From: Pseudomonas sp. JAI120
GTDB taxonomy: Bacteria > Pseudomonadota > Gammaproteobacteria > Pseudomonadales > Pseudomonadaceae
Direction of reading: 5' to 3'
DNA length: 64,000 nucleotides
Assembly (NCBI RefSeq): GCF_014207255.1
Contig: NZ_JACHCZ010000005.1
Location: 124,001-188,000, forward strand
Shown here: piece after piece, positions 48,428-57,821 of the stretch
Layout: every line of letters begins with the position of its first letter
How positions within the stretch are numbered: the stretch's first letter is position 1
Position numbers and translations under genes: made by a program
Notes under the pieces: model-generated
The model's database searches: none
What the model was told of the DNA's origin: nothing
The model's input: the letters and a program-made list of their open reading frames with translations, nothing else

Positions 48428-48570
48428 CTCGCCATCGGATCACCGTGGCTGCCTACTCGACCTACAGCAACTCCGGATGGCGCAGGCTATCAAGCGCAGG
48501 TAAAAACCCTCGACCATGAAGCTCCGCTCAAGAGCGTTTTCTTGGGCAACCTTGAAACGGAACTTCATTC

Positions 48571-51500
48571 ATGTACGAATTTGCCCCGCTGATTGCCGCT
48601 GCGGCGACCGAGCCACTGCCTGCCAGCCCCGTCTTGTTTGTCACCCAGGATGATCTGAAGCTGATCAGCAATCTGGTTGCACTGCTGTCACCCGCCTTAC
48701 CGCACAATTGGACGCTGCTGGGGCCTCCCGCGTTGATCGCGGTCGACCGCAACTCCAGGCTTGGCCAATGGATGGTGCTGTTCGGCAAGGCTATCAACCA
48801 GAGCGTGTTCCTGGCATGGGCCGACGCGCAGCACCTGGAGTATCGAAGCATCAAGGTCATGGGAAGCGCCCTGCACGCCAATGTCATTCACGAGGACCAA
48901 ATGACACCCAGGGCCTTTCATCTTCATGACGACCCAGGCTGGCTGGAAGTTTCCGTGCCGATCCTGGGCATCTCCGAGATCATTGATCCCAACCAGCTGG
49001 GCGTGCCCTATATCGACTTGCCAAACGGCCACAGTACGTTTGAATTGCCACTCGAGTTGACGCTGGCGTTCTACGGCTACACGTTGCCCAAAAACCAGAT
49101 CCAGGCGCGGATGGTTGTCGATGAGCTGCAGGCCTACCATGCCTTTCCAACGATGGGTGACAATGGCCGCGCGCAGTCGGCGACACGCCATGAAATGCAC
49201 GCCCAGCACCTGGATTTGCTGCAATTGGCCGATCACCTCGAGCAATGCATGGCCAGCGCAGCAGCCACGGATGAACCCCATGACAGCTACCTCGCTTACC
49301 GCCAGCGCCTCACACTGAGGTCTGACTCTTTCGTAGCACACACCTTGAAAGAAGCCGCGCAATTACTGCAGAGCGTGATCAATTCGATCGAGTTCACGCA
49401 AACATTCCCAACTGCGCTGGGTCCCGATGAATACTTTATTTATTCCGGCGAGGATCATTCCCTGCGGGCCTCATCCGCGCAGATCCAGGGGACCAGCATC
49501 AGCCTGCGTACACACCTGGGCGGTGCGCCAGTGGCGGGTCGGCTGATTCGCCTGGCGCAATATGCGTCGTTGCTGGGAGAACAGGTGGCCTCCAATAACA
49601 GCCTGAGCCTGGCGCAGCTCATGCACTTCTACGCCATCGAGGTCCCCCTCCAGGCCAGCGAGGTGCACGCCCTGATCGCGCGCCTGCGCCAGTCATCCGT
49701 GCCTGAGCAGCCGTACTGCAGTGAAGCGGCCCAGGATGCGCAATGGCTCAAGCGCAAACAAAACAGCCTGAGCGCCCTGAATAACTTCAATCGGCTGCAG
49801 ACAGAGCTGGAGCGAGTCAGCGCTGGCAAACAACCCGATGAAAAGGTTGAGCTCGACGATACGGTCGAGCTGGACACTGACTCGATGTTCTACCAGTTGC
49901 TGGAGGAGAGCGCCGAAAAACTGCTGATGATGATCAAGCACAGATCATTTGTCGCCATTTGCGTAAAACGCGGTATCGACGACGAAAAGGCGCTGGTACT
50001 GCTGACTGAAGAGGGGTACGTAGGCGCGGACGACAGGGACGGCAGGCGCAGAAACCTCACGGACGATATCGTCTCCAGTCCAGCGCTCAAGCGCTGTCTC
50101 ACGCCCTTGCAGGAGCTGGCCAAACAATTGGGTGGCGAGCTGCGCAGTGATATGAAGGCCACCCTCAAGCAGTTGATGAAGTTCCTGCGCATGCCCGAAG
50201 TGAAGACAGCGGAGCAGGCCCGGCAGGCGGCGCACTACCTGAGGGCCGTCAGGGCTGCGACACCACGGCTGGGCAACTACTGGCAGGGCCTGGGCCAGCC
50301 GCAGCCGTCATTGCTGACCTTATCCAGCACACAACGCCGACAGGTATACGAAGCGCAACAGGCGTTTGCACAGGCGCATGGAGCCCCCCTGTTCAAGTGG
50401 CTCGGCGAACCTTGTTGGGTGGGCAGGAGCGCCCCCAGGATCCGCGCCGAAGCGGACATGCTGCTGAACCAGATGGTGCAGAGCCCGCGCAGCCAGCTAT
50501 TGGTCGAGCGCCTGAACACTCTCGTCATCTGGTCCGATACAGCACTGCATGGCACAACGCCGCAACAGCGCCGGCAGACGCTGCTGCTCAGCGCGCTGAT
50601 TCTGAGCCTGGACGAACAGGCCGGCACACAACGCAACCTGGTCGGCGGGCTGGCCATCGACACCGATTACTACTGGGGTGACAACTGCGCACTGGTGCGC
50701 AGCAATCTTGAAGCCCTCCTGCGCCAGACGCTGCTGGAGGGTGCGCCATTGGCCGCGCATTTGCTGCTCAGTGGCAGCGCGCCACAATTGCTGGTGCGCA
50801 ACATCCCCGAAACCCTGCCTTACCTGTGTAACCAGAACTGGGTCGTGTTCAAGCAGTTCGTCGATTTCATCGAGCTGAAAACCCCTGGCGCCAGCCGGTA
50901 CATGACACTTGAGAACATCATGACCCTGGTCCATAACCCTGCCACGACGCTCAACCGGGAATTCTGGGCGCTGCCTCCTACGGTCGATCCCGTCCTCGAC
51001 TGGGCGCGTGCCAATGGCGTGGTGGATACGACGGACACGGACCTGCCCTTTAAAGGCGAGCTCGCCGTGCGCACCTATGAGAAACAGAAGCGCACCCTCA
51101 ACGATGCCTTCGGCTCGCTGCACACTCCCTATCCGGATCAGAAGGAGGCGGCATTGAGGTACCTGCGTGAGGTCTATCCGGATAACGCTCACCTGGACAA
51201 AACCGTGTTCATGCCGGCGCCCTTCCTTCCACCCGGTATTCGCTATCCGCAAGTCAGCACCCAGGATATTTCCTTTTCCCTGGCCGAACTGTATCTGGCC
51301 GGTGAGTTAAAGCACATGGAACGCTGGAGGGCGATTCAGCCACAGGTACGTGTCAACAGGTTTTCGCCACCCTTGAGAACGCTCAAGGACCACAACGCTG
51401 ATGAAAACTTCCACGCCGCGCTCGAATCCATCCGTGAGAGCTATATCGTGTACATTGCCTACCTGCTGTCCTGCCTGCCGCTGCCCAGGCGCGTCAGCCT

Positions 51501-52017
51501 GGAGCAGGGAAACATCGCACTGTACCTGCTGCGCAAACCATCTCCCTCTGCCCGGGACACGATGATCACCGCACATTTTGGATGCCTGTTGCGTGTTCGC
51601 TACCAGCGGGATCGCTACCTGCTGCAACTGCTTCCCAGGCAGATGCTGATCACGCAGCTGGCCAACCCGCCATCCGGCTTGCTGAATGACCCGGTCGCCC
51701 CAGGCCCTGTTCAGTTGCAGATCGATTGGAGCGCTTATCTCACCGGTTCCGAACCCGTGGCGGGCGCCCGTTCGCAGGTCCTGCTCCACCCCCTGGACGC
51801 CACCCTCATAACGGATACCCAGGGTGACCCCGCCCCCATACCGAAGTCCTGGCAATCGGCACGACTCGAAGCGATTGCCAGGATGGTCGTTGACCAATGC
51901 CTGCTCAGTAACCACCGGGATCTGAGTGAGTCCACGCAGAACCTCAACAATGTGGAAAAGGTCCTGCTGATCAACAAACGCCGAAACGAGCGTTTGCACA
52001 ATCTGAAACCCTATTAA
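48571..52017 (+). CDS. Very large protein of unknown function (1148 residues)
   Basis: I do not recognise this protein. It has no signal peptide, no convincing membrane helix, no Walker motif and no repeat that I can see. Composition is rich in Leu, Ala and Gln and predicted mostly helical, with an acidic patch near residue 430 (EKVELDDTVELDTD) and a basic C-terminal tail (NKRRNERLHNLKPY). Size and lack of a partner gene recall the large toxin- or effector-like proteins of plant-associated Pseudomonas, but no domain supports that. The ribosome binding site is poor (ACGGAAC). It stands alone between the npp operon and an AraC regulator. Confidence 0.85.
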   Translation: MYEFAPLIAAAATEPLPASPVLFVTQDDLKLISNLVALLSPALPHNWTLLGPPALIAVDRNSRLGQWMVLFGKAINQSVFLAWADAQHLEYRSIKVMGSALHANVIHEDQMTPRAFHLHDDPGWLEVSVPILGISEIIDPNQLGVPYIDLPNGHSTFELPLELTLAFYGYTLPKNQIQARMVVDELQAYHAFPTMGDNGRAQSATRHEMHAQHLDLLQLADHLEQCMASAAATDEPHDSYLAYRQRLTLRSDSFVAHTLKEAAQLLQSVINSIEFTQTFPTALGPDEYFIYSGEDHSLRASSAQIQGTSISLRTHLGGAPVAGRLIRLAQYASLLGEQVASNNSLSLAQLMHFYAIEVPLQASEVHALIARLRQSSVPEQPYCSEAAQDAQWLKRKQNSLSALNNFNRLQTELERVSAGKQPDEKVELDDTVELDTDSMFYQLLEESAEKLLMMIKHRSFVAICVKRGIDDEKALVLLTEEGYVGADDRDGRRRNLTDDIVSSPALKRCLTPLQELAKQLGGELRSDMKATLKQLMKFLRMPEVKTAEQARQAAHYLRAVRAATPRLGNYWQGLGQPQPSLLTLSSTQRRQVYEAQQAFAQAHGAPLFKWLGEPCWVGRSAPRIRAEADMLLNQMVQSPRSQLLVERLNTLVIWSDTALHGTTPQQRRQTLLLSALILSLDEQAGTQRNLVGGLAIDTDYYWGDNCALVRSNLEALLRQTLLEGAPLAAHLLLSGSAPQLLVRNIPETLPYLCNQNWVVFKQFVDFIELKTPGASRYMTLENIMTLVHNPATTLNREFWALPPTVDPVLDWARANGVVDTTDTDLPFKGELAVRTYEKQKRTLNDAFGSLHTPYPDQKEAALRYLREVYPDNAHLDKTVFMPAPFLPPGIRYPQVSTQDISFSLAELYLAGELKHMERWRAIQPQVRVNRFSPPLRTLKDHNADENFHAALESIRESYIVYIAYLLSCLPLPRRVSLEQGNIALYLLRKPSPSARDTMITAHFGCLLRVRYQRDRYLLQLLPRQMLITQLANPPSGLLNDPVAPGPVQLQIDWSAYLTGSEPVAGARSQVLLHPLDATLITDTQGDPAPIPKSWQSARLEAIARMVVDQCLLSNHRDLSESTQNLNNVEKVLLINKRRNERLHNLKPY

Positions 52018-52090
52018 GTCATCGGCTACCCAAACGCCAGGGTCTGTGCAACGATCCGTTCCTGATCTTGACTGCCCTGGAGTCGCGCCC

Positions 52091-52978
52091 ATGACACCGC
52101 CCGCCCCTTTCCCCGCCGCACCGCGCTTCTGGCGCGACGAGCGCCTGCCGTTCATCGAAGCGCGCACCATCGCCGACGGGCGCAAGGTCACTTACACCCG
52201 TCACGCCCATGAGCATTTCTCCATCGGCGCGATCACCACCGGGCGCAGCTATTACCATTACGGCGCCGATACATTCCAGATCAGCGCCGGCACCGTGGTG
52301 TTGATGAACCCCGGCGATGTGCATGCCTGCAACCCTATCCACGACCAGCCCTGGTCCTATCATATGCTGTACCTCGACACGCCCTGGCTGACCGAGCTGC
52401 AGTACCAATTGGGCTTCAGCACCGACCAGGGTTATCGCCCGTTCAATACGCCGCATACCCGTGACCCGCTGTTGTACGGCGGCTTGCTGGCGTTGTACCG
52501 GATGCTGGTGAACGAGCAGGCCGAATTGCTGCAAAAGCAGAGTGCGCTGGTGAGTTACTTCAGCGAAGTCCAGCAGCGCCTGAACCCTTCACCCACACCG
52601 ATGCGCGAGGTCAACCACAAGCTGGAGCGGGCCGCCGAGTACATCCGTGTGCACTGCACCGAGGCGTTGAAACTCGAAGACATCTGCTTGGCGGCCGAAC
52701 TGTCGCCGTCGTATCTGATCCGCGCCTTCAAGCAGTACTACGGGCTGACGCCCCATGCGTTCCTGGTCAACCAGCGCATCCAGTTTGCCCGCACCCAGCT
52801 GCGCAAGGGCGAGTTGATCGCCGACGTGGCACTTGCTGCGGGCTTTGCCGACCAGGCGCACTTCCAGCGCACCTTCAAGCAACATTTCGCCGCCACCCCC
52901 GGGCAATACCGCGAGGTGCTCAAGCCATCAGCAAATAACCCACACTGGCCACCAGCAACGCGGCCATCGAGCGGTTGA
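52091..52978 (+). CDS. AraC family transcriptional regulator
   Basis: A 295-residue regulator: N-terminal cupin-like sensor domain (residues 20-150, with HAHEHFSIGAITTG and NPGDVHACNP) and C-terminal double helix-turn-helix (LKLEDICLAAELSPSYLIRA; IADVALAAGFADQAHFQRTF). The start MTPPAPFPAAPRFWRDE is typical for AraC proteins linked to amino acid exporters. Its last 20 codons run 59 nt into the convergent LysE gene. It probably controls that exporter. Confidence 0.92.
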   Translation: MTPPAPFPAAPRFWRDERLPFIEARTIADGRKVTYTRHAHEHFSIGAITTGRSYYHYGADTFQISAGTVVLMNPGDVHACNPIHDQPWSYHMLYLDTPWLTELQYQLGFSTDQGYRPFNTPHTRDPLLYGGLLALYRMLVNEQAELLQKQSALVSYFSEVQQRLNPSPTPMREVNHKLERAAEYIRVHCTEALKLEDICLAAELSPSYLIRAFKQYYGLTPHAFLVNQRIQFARTQLRKGELIADVALAAGFADQAHFQRTFKQHFAATPGQYREVLKPSANNPHWPPATRPSSG

Positions 52979-53507
52979 ACAGGCGCACGCCGCGGGGATT
53001 GTCCAGGTAACGGCGTAAAAAGGTCCCGGCATAGGCCCAGCACGCCACCGACAGGTAGCAGATCACCAGGTAGAGGCTGGCAAACAACCAGACCTGCGCC
53101 GCGTCGCCGTCGGCCACAAACAAGCCCATCCCCGCCACGCAGGCCAGCCAGGCCTTGGGGTTGAGCCACTGCATGATCGCGCCGTAGAGCATCGACGGCG
53201 CGGTCGCGCCGCCCTCCGCGTCAAGCCGACCGTCATCCACCGCCAGTTTCCAGGCCATGTACAGCAGGAAAGCCACCCCGCCCCACTGGATCAGTTGGGT
53301 CAGGACGGGCCAGCGCAGCAGCACCTCGTGCAAACCCAGGCCGATCAGTACCAACAGCAAGGTAAAGCCAACGGCGGCACCGAACACATGCTTCTGGCTG
53401 GCGACAAAACCGAAGCGCGCGCCTGAACTCAGGGCGACCACATTGACCGGTCCCGGCGTGATGGACGTGGCCAGGGCGAAGGCGGCCATGGAAATGATCA
53501 AGCTCAT
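52920..53507 (-). CDS. LysE family amino acid exporter
   Basis: A 195-residue inner-membrane protein of the LysE/RhtB family, which exports amino acids or related metabolites. Hydrophobic helices cover most of the chain; the family N-terminus is visible in ALATSITPGPVNVVALSSGA, and AIMQWLNPKAWLAC is the usual central block. AAGGGAAC precedes the ATG. The gene is convergent with, and overlaps the tail of, its likely AraC regulator. The substrate is not readable. Confidence 0.92.
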   Translation of the reverse strand: MSLIISMAAFALATSITPGPVNVVALSSGARFGFVASQKHVFGAAVGFTLLLVLIGLGLHEVLLRWPVLTQLIQWGGVAFLLYMAWKLAVDDGRLDAEGGATAPSMLYGAIMQWLNPKAWLACVAGMGLFVADGDAAQVWLFASLYLVICYLSVACWAYAGTFLRRYLDNPRGVRLFNRSMAALLVASVGYLLMA

Positions 53508-53605
53508 TGCGGTTCCCTTTTTATGATGAGGCGTAAACAGGGCTCCACGGTATAAGGCCCGCGCGCAGCGGTATTGAACAAAATGCCCCTGCGGCGGCAA
53601 TGGCT

Positions 53606-54490
53606 TCACGCGTTGATCAACGAGAAATGTGCGCCCACCCCGGCGCGTACGCCCTCGCCCACAGCCAGCGCCACGGACCCGGCGGCGAGGGATGCATCAC
53701 CACAGGCAAACACGCCGGGCACCGAGGTCTGGCGAGTGTCGTTGGTGTGCAGGTAAGGCCCGGTGGGGCCGTCGGCCAATTCACAGCCCAGTTGTTCGGC
53801 CAACGGACCGATTCGCGTGCGGGACATGGTGAAGATCCCGTCGAGGTTGAACACCCTGCCATCGTGCAATTCCAGGTCGGCACGCTCGCCGCTGATACGC
53901 CGCACGCCAGCTTTTTCCACCCTGACCCCACGTCGATCCAACTGCGCCTGTTGCTCGGCATCCGGGGTAAACACACCATTGGTGAACAAGGTGGTGGTGC
54001 CCCAGTCCGGCAGCATCAGCGCGTGGTGCATCGCCAGGGGTGAGGTTGCCAGGACGCCGATACGGCCTTGGCCAAGTTCATAGCCATGGCAGTAGGGGCA
54101 ATGGAACACTCGCGTCCCCCAGCGCTCTTTCAAGCCTTCGATCGCCGGCAGTTCATCCACCACTCCGGTGGCGAGGATCAGGCGTCTGGCGTGAAACGTA
54201 CCGCTATGTTCGGTGCGTACACTGAAACCCTCAGCCTGTGGGTTGACCTTAACCGCACTGCCCTGCACCCAGGTGACCGTCGGATACTCCATCAACTGAC
54301 TGCGCCCTTCGGCCGCAATGACCTCCGGCGCCTGGCCGTCCTGGCCGAGAAACCCATGGGAGGTGGCGGCAAACCGGTTGCGCCGCTGCCCCGCATCGAT
54401 CACCAGCACCTGGCGCCGCGCCCTTGCCAATTGCAGGCCCGCAGACAGGCCGGCATAGCTGCCGCCCACGATAATCACGTCGTACATCAT
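53606..54490 (-). CDS. NAD(P)/FAD-dependent oxidoreductase, thioredoxin reductase-like
   Basis: A 294-residue flavoprotein of the thioredoxin reductase superfamily. The FAD-binding GGSYAGLSAGLQLARARRQV lies at the N-terminus; the redox pair is CPYC in FHCPYCHGYELG near residue 130; the second FAD motif is GVFACGDASL near residue 265. It lacks a neighbouring thioredoxin and the substrate is unknown. GGAG before ATGATG supports the start. It is divergent from an Rrf2 regulator gene, which probably controls it. Confidence 0.9.
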   Translation of the reverse strand: MMYDVIIVGGSYAGLSAGLQLARARRQVLVIDAGQRRNRFAATSHGFLGQDGQAPEVIAAEGRSQLMEYPTVTWVQGSAVKVNPQAEGFSVRTEHSGTFHARRLILATGVVDELPAIEGLKERWGTRVFHCPYCHGYELGQGRIGVLATSPLAMHHALMLPDWGTTTLFTNGVFTPDAEQQAQLDRRGVRVEKAGVRRISGERADLELHDGRVFNLDGIFTMSRTRIGPLAEQLGCELADGPTGPYLHTNDTRQTSVPGVFACGDASLAAGSVALAVGEGVRAGVGAHFSLINA

Positions 54491-54634
54491 GAAAGTGACT
54501 CCATGTTGTGTGCACGGGGTTATCCGCGCACTTTCACGACACACCATAAGTTACATAAAAATAGACCGTCAAGTGTCTCGCAACTTTTCGGGTTACGAAC
54601 GATACTTTCGACTGACCCAACCTGAGGCTGATCG

Positions 54635-55072
54635 ATGAGAAACGACACGCGCCTGTCGCGCATGCTCCACGTGCTGATCCATATGGGCCGCCATGAAGAA
54701 CGCGCCACCTCGGAGACCATCGCGCAGATGCTGGGCACCAACCCGGTGGTGGTGCGGCGCACCCTGGGGCTGCTCAAGGAGAAAGGGTATGTGCGTTCGG
54801 AAAAGGGCCATCAGGGCGGCTGGAGCCTGGGCAAACCACTGAGTGAAATCACTCTGCTGGACATTCACAACGCCCTGAGCACGCCCTCGATATTCGCCAT
54901 CGGCCTGTCCACCGATCACCCCGAGTGCCTGGTGGAGCAGGCAGTGAATGCAGCGCTCACGGATGCCTTCGAACAAGCCCAGGCACTGCTGTTGAAACGA
55001 CTGGGCAAGGTCACCCTGGCGCAGTTGGCCGAAGACTTTGACGAGCGCTACCGCGTGGCAATGCTGCCTTAG
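54635..55072 (+). CDS. Rrf2 family transcriptional regulator
   Basis: A 145-residue Rrf2-type winged-helix regulator: helix-turn-helix in ATSETIAQMLGTNPVVVRRT and the wing in VRSEKGHQGGWSLGKP. Only one cysteine (Cys98) is present, so the three-cysteine Fe-S site of IscR and NsrR is missing and it cannot hold a cluster in the usual way. It may sense a thiol-reactive or redox signal through that cysteine. It is divergent from the FAD oxidoreductase gene; the 144-nt AT-rich gap must hold both promoters. Confidence 0.9.
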   Translation: MRNDTRLSRMLHVLIHMGRHEERATSETIAQMLGTNPVVVRRTLGLLKEKGYVRSEKGHQGGWSLGKPLSEITLLDIHNALSTPSIFAIGLSTDHPECLVEQAVNAALTDAFEQAQALLLKRLGKVTLAQLAEDFDERYRVAMLP

Positions 55073-55698
55073 CGCTGCATGGGGATGCGAATTTCGCCAT
55101 CACGGCATTGAGTTTTCACATTGCGCGGGCAGCCGGCGAAGGCCAAGTCTTTAGTCAGGCACACACGCACCTCCGACAGCACCTTGCCTTTGCAGATCAC
55201 CGCCAGCCCATGGTTGCCCATGCGCGGGTTGCTCTCGCGAAACAGCGCCTCGATCTCGCGGGCCGGCAACGACGCCGGCGTGTTGAACGGTTGCAGTTGT
55301 TGCGGAATGGTAACCACGCCCAACGCCGTATCGGTTTTCTCCAAGTACGCCAGCGGCTCCAGCCCGCTGCAGGTGCCGTGCTTGGCCCATTCGTGCTTGA
55401 GCAGCGAGCGCGTCGGGAACAGCGCCGCGCCCTTGTCCATCTCTTCGCGGCTCAACCGTGATTGCGGCGCGCAAGAGGCCGGCCACCCTCCGCGCGCGTA
55501 TTGCGGCCACAAACCGTGCAGCACAAAGCCGTAGCCCTTGCCCGAACACTGTTCGTTGTCCGGGTGCGTCAGGCAGAAGGTCGGCGACCATGACAACGAC
55601 AACACATAAAAATCAAATTCCCCAGGCGTCCCTTGGTTACGCGGGGCTGCCATTGCCGTTGTGGCAAGTGCCAGCCACAGGACCATCCAGTATTTCAT
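55069..55698 (-). CDS. Ribonuclease T2 family enzyme
   Basis: A 209-residue secreted or periplasmic RNase of the T2 (RNase I) family. The signal peptide is residues 1-17 (MKYWMVLWLALATTAMA). Both catalytic segments are intact: CAS1 HGLWPQ (His61) and CAS2 KHEWAKHGTC (His102, Glu103, His107). Cysteines for several disulfides are present. It should degrade RNA non-specifically outside the cytosol. Its stop overlaps that of the Rrf2 gene by four bases. Confidence 0.95.
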   Translation of the reverse strand: MKYWMVLWLALATTAMAAPRNQGTPGEFDFYVLSLSWSPTFCLTHPDNEQCSGKGYGFVLHGLWPQYARGGWPASCAPQSRLSREEMDKGAALFPTRSLLKHEWAKHGTCSGLEPLAYLEKTDTALGVVTIPQQLQPFNTPASLPAREIEALFRESNPRMGNHGLAVICKGKVLSEVRVCLTKDLAFAGCPRNVKTQCRDGEIRIPMQR

Positions 55699-55717
55699 TC
55701 AGCGATTCCTTGAAACA

Positions 55718-56698
55718 TCATCCAGGCAGATTGGGATTACGTTGCAGCACCTTGTCCAGGATCCGATCGGTCTTCAATGCCTCGATCGCCAGCGACGGGT
55801 GCTCGGCTTCGCCGCGAATATGCGCGTTCATGGCAAGTACGTGGTGCCATTGGATATGTGCGTGGCACGGGACTTCCAGCACCTCATGCGTTTCGCCCTC
55901 CAGGCGCAGCGGTTGGTCTTCGAACACCGAGAACTGAATACGTCCCCGGCTGCCGATCAACTCCACTCGATCCTCCCGGCGATCAGCGACAAAGTTCCAG
56001 CAGCCCATGCCCAGTGCGCCAGAACTGAATGTCCAGCAGGCCGTCACGGCGTCCTCGGCCGCATAGTGCCCGGCCTGTCGCGCAGTAAAGCCCGAGACCT
56101 CGACGATGTCCCCGGCCAGGTATTGGAACAGGTCAAAACCGTGGCTGGCCAGGTCGGCAAAGTAGCCGCCACCGGCAATGGCCGGGTCGGTGCGCCAGTT
56201 GGCGGCGCTGGCATCTTCGGCGGCCGGCGGCTTGCACAGGGTCCAGGTCAGGTGGCGTAACGTGCCGATGCGCCCTTCCTGCAGCCACGCGCGCACTTGC
56301 TGGAAGCGCGGCAGCGAGCGCCGGTAGTAGGAAACAAACAGGTGCAGCCCGGCACGTTCGAAGGTGCGCTGCATCAGCGCGCTCTGTTCGGCGTTCAGCG
56401 ACATCGGCTTCTCGACGCAGCAATGCTTGCCGGCCGCCGCCACCATCAGGCTGTATTCCAGGTGGCTGTCGGGCGGCGTGGCAATGTACACCGCGTCCAC
56501 TTCGGGGTCGTTGATCAACGCCTGGGCGTTGGTGTAGTAACGGGCAATTCCATGACGTGACGCATAATCGCGCACAGCGTCCTCGCGCCGCCCCATCACG
56601 GCCACCAGCGCCGAGCCTGGCGCTTTGTAGAAAGCGGGTCCACTCTTCAACTCAGTGACACTGCCACACCCGATCATGCCCCAACGTACGCTGCTCAT
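55718..56698 (-). CDS. Gfo/Idh/MocA family oxidoreductase
   Basis: A 326-residue NAD(P)-dependent dehydrogenase of the Gfo/Idh/MocA family, cytosolic. The Rossmann motif is RWGMIGCGSVTELKSGPAF; YIATPPDSH and the catalytic lysine in CCVEKPMSL (residues near 95) are present, followed by the C-terminal beta-sheet domain (GGGYFADLASHGFDLFQYL). GAGGAAAACAG precedes the ATG, so the longer upstream frame is rejected. Sugar or inositol-type substrate unknown. Confidence 0.92.
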   Translation of the reverse strand: MSSVRWGMIGCGSVTELKSGPAFYKAPGSALVAVMGRREDAVRDYASRHGIARYYTNAQALINDPEVDAVYIATPPDSHLEYSLMVAAAGKHCCVEKPMSLNAEQSALMQRTFERAGLHLFVSYYRRSLPRFQQVRAWLQEGRIGTLRHLTWTLCKPPAAEDASAANWRTDPAIAGGGYFADLASHGFDLFQYLAGDIVEVSGFTARQAGHYAAEDAVTACWTFSSGALGMGCWNFVADRREDRVELIGSRGRIQFSVFEDQPLRLEGETHEVLEVPCHAHIQWHHVLAMNAHIRGEAEHPSLAIEALKTDRILDKVLQRNPNLPG

Positions 56699-56824
56699 CT
56701 GTTTTCCTCGTCCGTTTTCATCAATCGAGCAGTATCCACATCCCCATCGCGGCGCGCCATAACCACTTAGCATGACAATTGCATTACACTTTTATGACAC
56801 TCATCCCGCTGCGGGGCACAGACG

Positions 56825-57187
56825 ATGAAAATACGCGCAACGGTCATTTGCGAACACGAAGGGCGTATCCTCTTCGTGCGCAAGGCCAGATCAAAATGGG
56901 CCTTGCCGGGTGGCAAGGTCGAACGCGACGAGCGCCCGGTCGGTGCGGCCGAACGGGAGCTGGAAGAGGAAACCGGGTTGAACGTGGACGGGTTGCTGTA
57001 CTTGCAGGAGCTTAAAGCCCGCGACACCGTGCACCATGTGTTTGAAGCCTCGGTGGTGAATATCGCGGATGCACGGCCTTTGAACGAGATTGTCGATTGC
57101 CAGTGGCACCCTTATGGCGCCGTGGACGATATAGACACTACCGACGCCACACGTCATATCGTCAAATCCTTTCTACGCCGCCTGTAA
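56825..57187 (+). CDS. Nudix hydrolase
   Basis: A 120-residue Nudix pyrophosphohydrolase. The Nudix box runs from GGKVERDE to RELEEETGL (residues 30-53), with every conserved Glu and Gly in place. A small single-domain enzyme of this length resembles MutT-like housecleaning hydrolases, but the substrate cannot be inferred. It is divergent from the Gfo/Idh/MocA gene. Confidence 0.92.
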   Translation: MKIRATVICEHEGRILFVRKARSKWALPGGKVERDERPVGAAERELEEETGLNVDGLLYLQELKARDTVHHVFEASVVNIADARPLNEIVDCQWHPYGAVDDIDTTDATRHIVKSFLRRL

Positions 57188-57279
57188 ATACGCACTCGAC
57201 CTGCTGTCGATTAATCCTTGTTTACCAAGCCCACTTTGCAGTCTTTTCAAACCAGGCGCTGGGGGCGCTTCGCACCCCA

Positions 57280-57300
57280 ACGGGAGCAAGCTCCCTCGCC
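57280..57300. repeat. Degenerate REP arm
   Basis: CGGGAGCAAGCTCCCTCGCC resembles one arm of the local REP family with several changes. It lies in the 160-nt gap between the Nudix gene and the end of the sigma-factor operon; no gene is seen there. Confidence 0.45.
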
Positions 57301-57347
57301 ACGGGGACAGTGCTCGTCCTTAACCGAACGACTTCAGGTCTCGCAGC

Positions 57348-57821
57348 TCACGACCGAGGTTTGCTGCCTGCCGACTTTGCCTGCCCGCGCATGTACAAGG
57401 CCTCTACCAGCTTCTGCCGTTCATCCTGGGGCAAGGTATTGGCGAACTGCGCCAGGGTGCTGTCCACCAGCGCCCGAAGGGCCATATCGGCCTCCCGTGC
57501 CTTGGCCAGCTCTGCAACCAGTGCTTCACGGTCCAGGCTCGGCGCTTCCAATTGCTTGATCACCCCCAACCGCGCTTCACGCCCGGCCATGATCAGCGGC
57601 TGGCTGTCGTCGCGATTGTGACGCAGCAGTTGGCGCAGCTCCCTGCGTCGCTCCGGTGGCAACTTGACCATCGCCTGACGCAGGCCGTGCGGGTTGACCA
57701 CCACTTCGGCGGGCGGGGTGTTGGCCATCCAATGGTAGAGGCCACCACCGACGCCGCCGATCAAAAACACGTTGAGCAGTACCGAAACGAGCAACCACGG
57801 CTTGAGGGATCTGGCGGTCAT
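57348..57821 (-). CDS. Periplasmic heavy-metal sensor-like protein (CnrX/CpxP-like)
   Basis: A 157-residue protein with one N-terminal membrane helix (LLVSVLLNVFLIGGVGGGLY) and a helical periplasmic domain with LPPERRRELRQLL and LPQDERQKLVEAL, like the LTxxQ repeats of CpxP/CnrX. Its start overlaps the stop of the anti-sigma-like gene as ATGA. By analogy with cnrYXH, it may signal a periplasmic metal or envelope stress to the sigma factor; this is inference. Confidence 0.78.
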   Translation of the reverse strand: MTARSLKPWLLVSVLLNVFLIGGVGGGLYHWMANTPPAEVVVNPHGLRQAMVKLPPERRRELRQLLRHNRDDSQPLIMAGREARLGVIKQLEAPSLDREALVAELAKAREADMALRALVDSTLAQFANTLPQDERQKLVEALYMRGQAKSAGSKPRS

